Positions 59,778 to 64,000 of a stretch of 64,000 nucleotides of DNA are shown piece after piece (position 1 is the first letter of the stretch; each line of letters begins with the position of its first letter). A program made the position numbers and the translations under genes. Source of the stretch: Brachynemurus nebulosus (Eukaryota; Arthropoda; Insecta; Neuroptera; Myrmeleontidae); assembly GCA_035578155.1 (NCBI GenBank), contig JAPWDM010000002.1, forward strand, positions 34,237,437-34,301,436, given 5' to 3'. Below the pieces are notes generated by a model that worked only from the letters and a program-made list of their open reading frames with translations, was not told where the DNA came from and searched no databases.

Positions 59778-61561
59778 TAATATGATCACTTTAATAATTT
59801 AAGAAACACTTAAACACAAAACACTTAAACACAAAATCACTTTAAATGTTGTATGAACGTCTATACAATACGAAGAAGCTTTCTTTGATTTGCAATTCCG
59901 TGATTTTTTGGTGAAGTTGGTTTTTTGTTTCATCCAAATCTCGTACGAAGTTGAATACGAAAAAATTGAATTCTTCTGATTTTTATCTGTAATAATAATA
60001 AACAATCTGTAATAATAATAATTACCAACGAAACATTAGAACAACAATATTTTAAAATTTCACTTTATAGTTAAATTCAGATACTTACCAGTTTTAAATT
60101 AGCATTTTTCTGAAACTTCAAATACCGCCCCAAGAACATCCCAAAAAAACATATGCAATTAAGATAGGTGCATATACGGTGCACACATTATTTCTAAATT
60201 TAAGGCAGTAAAAAAGTATTAAATATAAACTAATATTTTTTATTATTTCAATATTAATTTGTCAAAATAAAAATCTGACAGACGTTTTGCATCTAAATAA
60301 TCTCCATTTTGAACATGCGCATTAACATTTGAAGCGTAAATGACAAATATGTATGATGTATGTTGTCTTGATCCTTTGTCGCTTATGTTATGTGAATAAT
60401 GAATGTGTGGACAGATATTAAAATGACAAAATTAATGGAAATTAAATTGAATTTGTAAAATTTTATTAACGATTACATTTATTAATTAATATTTTTATAG
60501 TAATATAGTATTAATATGAAGTAATATACAATTTTACTAAATTTTTTGTTTCAAAAATCAGTCAGAACTTACATAAATGACTTGCTAATGATAAGGCGTC
60601 ACCATGATTTTTTTTAATTTTTTGTACGGTACTGATTAAAGGAAAATATTTTTGGCAATTAACAAAAAAACTAATTAATTTTTTAAATTTTATACGTTTG
60701 ATTATTAAATATTTAGTAGGGCCCATTCAAATTTGTTTATTTTTGTATAAAATTAAAAAAATTGCCCCTAATAGGACGCCCTACGTTTCATCCGTGCCGC
60801 ACCACACGCAATTGGCTCCTTTTTTGGTTTCCGGTTAAAACGATCGCATTAGTTACGTGGTTATTTGTCGACCACGTAACTAAAAATGATGATGAAATAA
60901 AATGTATCTATTGTAAAAGTAAATACTAAAACATATCTTTTGCAATTCGGGGACTCAAAGACAAGATTTAGTCCCTCATAATAGGGAGTAAAGTGCTCCT
61001 TTTATTCCCAAGGGACTAAAAAAATTATTTTGCTCCCGCTTTTAAACCAATCAGCAAGCACAATTTACAGAAATTTAACCTAAATTAAATAGCGTTGCTA
61101 GGTAATTGAAAATAATAAAGAAATTGATACTTTTAGATAAAGACAATCTCTTAGATTGTATTGTACAATTCAATTATTTTATCCCAAGTATACTTGATGG
61201 AATATTATTACATACAATTTGAATAGCATTTAAGTATTTTTTTTTAAATTTTTATAATTTTGAATTATCCGGAATTGCTAAAAATAGTATATACACCACA
61301 GGACTAAAGTATTTTATTCATCCCTCGTATGATTTGTTGCCCTCGGGCCTTTATAGGCCCTCTATCAACAAACTTCACACTCGGGATTAAAACTCACACT
61401 TTAGTCTTTTAGTGTATAACATAGGTACTATTTTTACTGGTTGATTTAAAATAAAATAGTAATGAATAATTTGATACATCTTTCTACGGATTGCGGCTTG
61501 GCTACATTAGCAGCACTACACTAGATGCTTTTGCGAGACACCTAAGCTACCTTCTAAACTA
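59778..61561. other. AT-rich, small repeats only
   Basis: ACACTTAAACACAAA is repeated at 59807-59838. ATCTGTAATAATAATAA is repeated at 59986-60021. A hairpin TAGTTACGTGG / CCACGTAACTA is at 60850-60882. GGGCCT-TTAT-AGGCCC at 61357-61372 lies in a patch (60950-61430) with GGACTAAA words that may be a decayed transposon. No gene recognised. Confidence 0.4.
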
Positions 61562-61727
61562 ACTGAAAGGAGGGGTATCGATAAGCTAAGAACTTTTAAA
61601 TTATTGTAGCGTTAAGTTAGTATCGTGTATTTTACTAAAATAATGAGAAATATAAAAAAAATATATTTAAATTTTTTATCATATTGGGGTCAATTTTCTT
61701 AGCTTATCGATATTCCTCCTTTTCAGT
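61562..61727. mobile_element. 166-bp MITE related to the SWIM-carrying element
   Basis: The ends ACTGAAAGGAGGGGTATCGA, then TAAGCTAAG, and complementary CTTAGCTTATCGATATTCCT then CCTTTTCAGT are about 30-bp inverted repeats. They share AAAGGAGGGGTATCGATAAG with the element at 27932-28990. No coding. No clear target duplication. Confidence 0.65.
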
Positions 61728-61805
61728 AGAAGTAAAGTAATAAAAATCTTGTTGCTTCCTCTTAGTATCTGCATAAAGTAGGATAACGTTCTTTCTCACA
61801 TGACA

Positions 61806-61820
61806 CCCCCCCCCCCCCCC
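61806..61820. repeat. (C)15 homopolymer
   Basis: Fifteen C in a row, unusual in such AT-rich DNA. It is also a likely site of sequencing or assembly error. Confidence 0.9.
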
Positions 61821-61827
61821 ATTAAAA

Positions 61828-64000
61828 AAGTTAATAACTAATTACCTTTTAAGCTCTTATTTGATAATACCATATTATCAAAATAAATTTAAAAAAGAAA
61901 GAAAACTAATTTCCGTCGGATGGGAACGTTTAATTTAAGACAAAACTACCGTTTAACTGAAGAATAGAAGAAATTAAAATATAAAAATAAATTTATTATG
62001 AAAATGTGTGAACTATAAAATAATACTGACAAACTGAAATAAGAAAAAAAAACCAAACATAAAAAATTAATTAAAAATAATAAATTACCTATGAGATTGA
62101 TACAGGAAGATTTCAATTTTAATAAGCGTAATAAATGACTATTTTGGTGTTACTGTATTGTAGGGGAAATCGTTTAATGAACTAATTTGTCTAGGTGACT
62201 AAAATACTGTTGTTTTTGTAAGCGTCTTATGTAATATATTGCATAAGAGAATTCAATTCGTTTTAAAAAGGCCAATCAGATATCGGGACGAAGTTACAAG
62301 TAAGAAGTGTGCATTATTACAACAGATATTATTAGTAGATCTCCCTGCATACGAGGCGTAATTATGAAATAAGGCATTTTATCATCGACACAATGATTTT
62401 TATATTACGTTTGAAGATATACGAGTATACCCGAAGTTACGAGCAGATCACTAAACGTATAATTCCAGTGGCAGAAGAACACACGTTTTGTCTATGTTGT
62501 GCCAGTGGGATCGGAGCTTTAAGGTATATCTCGGTATAATTTCTGAACATCTACAACCAAGTGAATAACTGGTCTTGAATAAAATTTTATTAATTTATAG
62601 TTTGTGGCTGGTCATATCTTAGAAACAATGTGCAAATAATTTTTTATTTTTGATGTCAGCCTTTCAGAAAAAAAAAACTGAAGGAATAAAAATATTTTTT
62701 GTACAGAAACAAAATACGAACAAGTTTCATGTAATTCTATCATCAGGAAATGACCGATTCAGTTATTGCCTATGAAATTTTAAATTTCGTCTGATTTAGC
62801 CACAGTTATTTTTATGTTAGATGAATCTTGTTATTTATACCTGTGAAAAAATTAATTAATATTCAATATCATAATAATCTAAAGTTAATTAATATTCACA
62901 CACCAAATATTATAATATTCAATTTCATATTTTCCCCTACATACCCATCTATATGCCGTATTGCAGGTGTATTTTGATTTGTGTACAAAAATAACTGTTT
63001 ATGACACTCTGTAATGGAACCTAACGTAATAATTTATTTTGTGATGTTATGGTGTGACGGTCATAGGTGATAATCGATTTTGAAAATAATTTTTTCTGGT
63101 TTTGAATTATAGTAATTGGTCATTAATCTTCAAAAATAAATATAACCAAATTTTTTACATCAACCGTAAATATATACAACAAAATTCTCTTCAAATAATA
63201 GATGAATATTTCGTCATGAAGTTTCTTGTTGCTAAGGGTTTAAATTTACTACTAAATCTACGAGAATCACCTGTATTCATCGATAATATATATAGTGCAT
63301 ACTGTACATTAAAAACCTTGTACTGTTTTAAATGCTTTCACCTTTTTTGAGCGGATTGATTGGCCATCAAGTGAAACACATAGCAAATGATTCAATGCAA
63401 TAACTACAAGTCAGTGATAAACGCGGGCACACATTTTTAAATATTATATACACGTACACGTGTAAATATATACTTTTGTGTAGTTGGTAGTTCACAATAA
63501 TTATTATTCTATATTTTAAATAGTAGGCTACACATAATGCTAGCAAGTTTGTTTGTCAATTTGAAGAGTGGTTTTTTTAAGGCCACATAGTTCTCTCCAT
63601 TGACCATTTGATTATTTCATTTGTTTGAGTTGTTACTGTGTTGTTTCATTCCAAAATACAAAATTAAATGTTGATGGGGGTTGGACTTAATGCAACAAAT
63701 ACCTCCCACAAATTTAACGTTAATCATAAACATAAAGTACTTACCTATAAATTCAATTAAAATTAAAAGTTAATGAAGAAATTTCATAATTTAAAAGATT
63801 ACTGAATACTTATATGAAAAAAGTTGTTTAAAACGATTGTTAACTTGTTTGATCATAACTTAAAAAGGATCTAGTATAGCTTTTTAGTATTGCATAATTT
63901 TAATGGTCATTTAAGTCTTGAACCCTAAATACAACATTTGTGACACAAAATTTGACATTTTTATAATTTTACCATAGAAGCATTAAGAAGCTTTTATTTG
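61828..64000. other. no recognisable feature
   Basis: 2.2 kb of AT-rich sequence. The 82-codon frame at 63102-63350 has no familiar motif and I see no repeats. Confidence 0.5.

Overview
The window reads as nuclear DNA of an arthropod, most likely an insect. It is strongly AT-rich, holds long (TA)n tracts, shows no dense coding, and is packed with DNA-transposon remnants and Penelope-like retroelement (PLE) pieces. I found no intact cellular gene. The only possible host-gene traces are two short exon-like stretches, one leucine-rich-repeat-like at 3229-3368 (-) and one near 39189-39257 (-). The order of insect cannot be fixed from the sequence.

Layout. 0-9.4 kb: a decayed PLE copy (-) split by a 720-bp foldback element, a tRNA-like sequence, a candidate Tc1-type element, and a 2.7-kb TTAA-flanked element that carries a copy of a (TA)n-ended repeat (repeat A). 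9.4-15.4 kb: a TIR element (copy 1) holding a 428-bp palindrome and a 957-bp TA-flanked element, then a 224-bp MITE, a Tc1/mariner element with a broken transposase, and a 1.2-kb palindrome. 18-25.9 kb: a hAT element with a perfect 8-bp target duplication, repeat B, two (TA)n tracts, and a TA-flanked MITE invaded by a 1.65-kb palindromic element with TAA flanks. 27.5-33.7 kb: two pogo-like copies in opposite orientation, one of them containing a TTAA-flanked element with a SWIM zinc-finger reading frame; a second hAT copy; a Harbinger remnant. 35.3-38.6 kb: a piggyBac-like TTAA element that contains a head-to-head pair of 5'-truncated PLEs with a readable GIY-YIG endonuclease and hammerhead-ribozyme-like cores. 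42-49 kb: a second Harbinger remnant, the second repeat B copy, and several TIR elements. 49.3-53.4 kb: copy 2 of the 9.4-kb TIR element, carrying about 14 units of a 120-bp tandem repeat. 54-55.8 kb: the second repeat A copy. 58.7-59.8 kb: another piggyBac-like element. The remainder to 64 kb is mostly featureless.

The elements are nested, and in several cases a related copy or the opposite arm of an inverted repeat preserves the empty site. This gives base-level insertion boundaries and target duplications from this window alone: TA at 624/1346, 10308/11267 and 37785/38024; TAA at 23892/25542; an 8-bp duplication at 18280/19090. The points most worth following are the PLE pair with its ribozyme-like cores, the SWIM-domain element, and the satellite-bearing TIR element.
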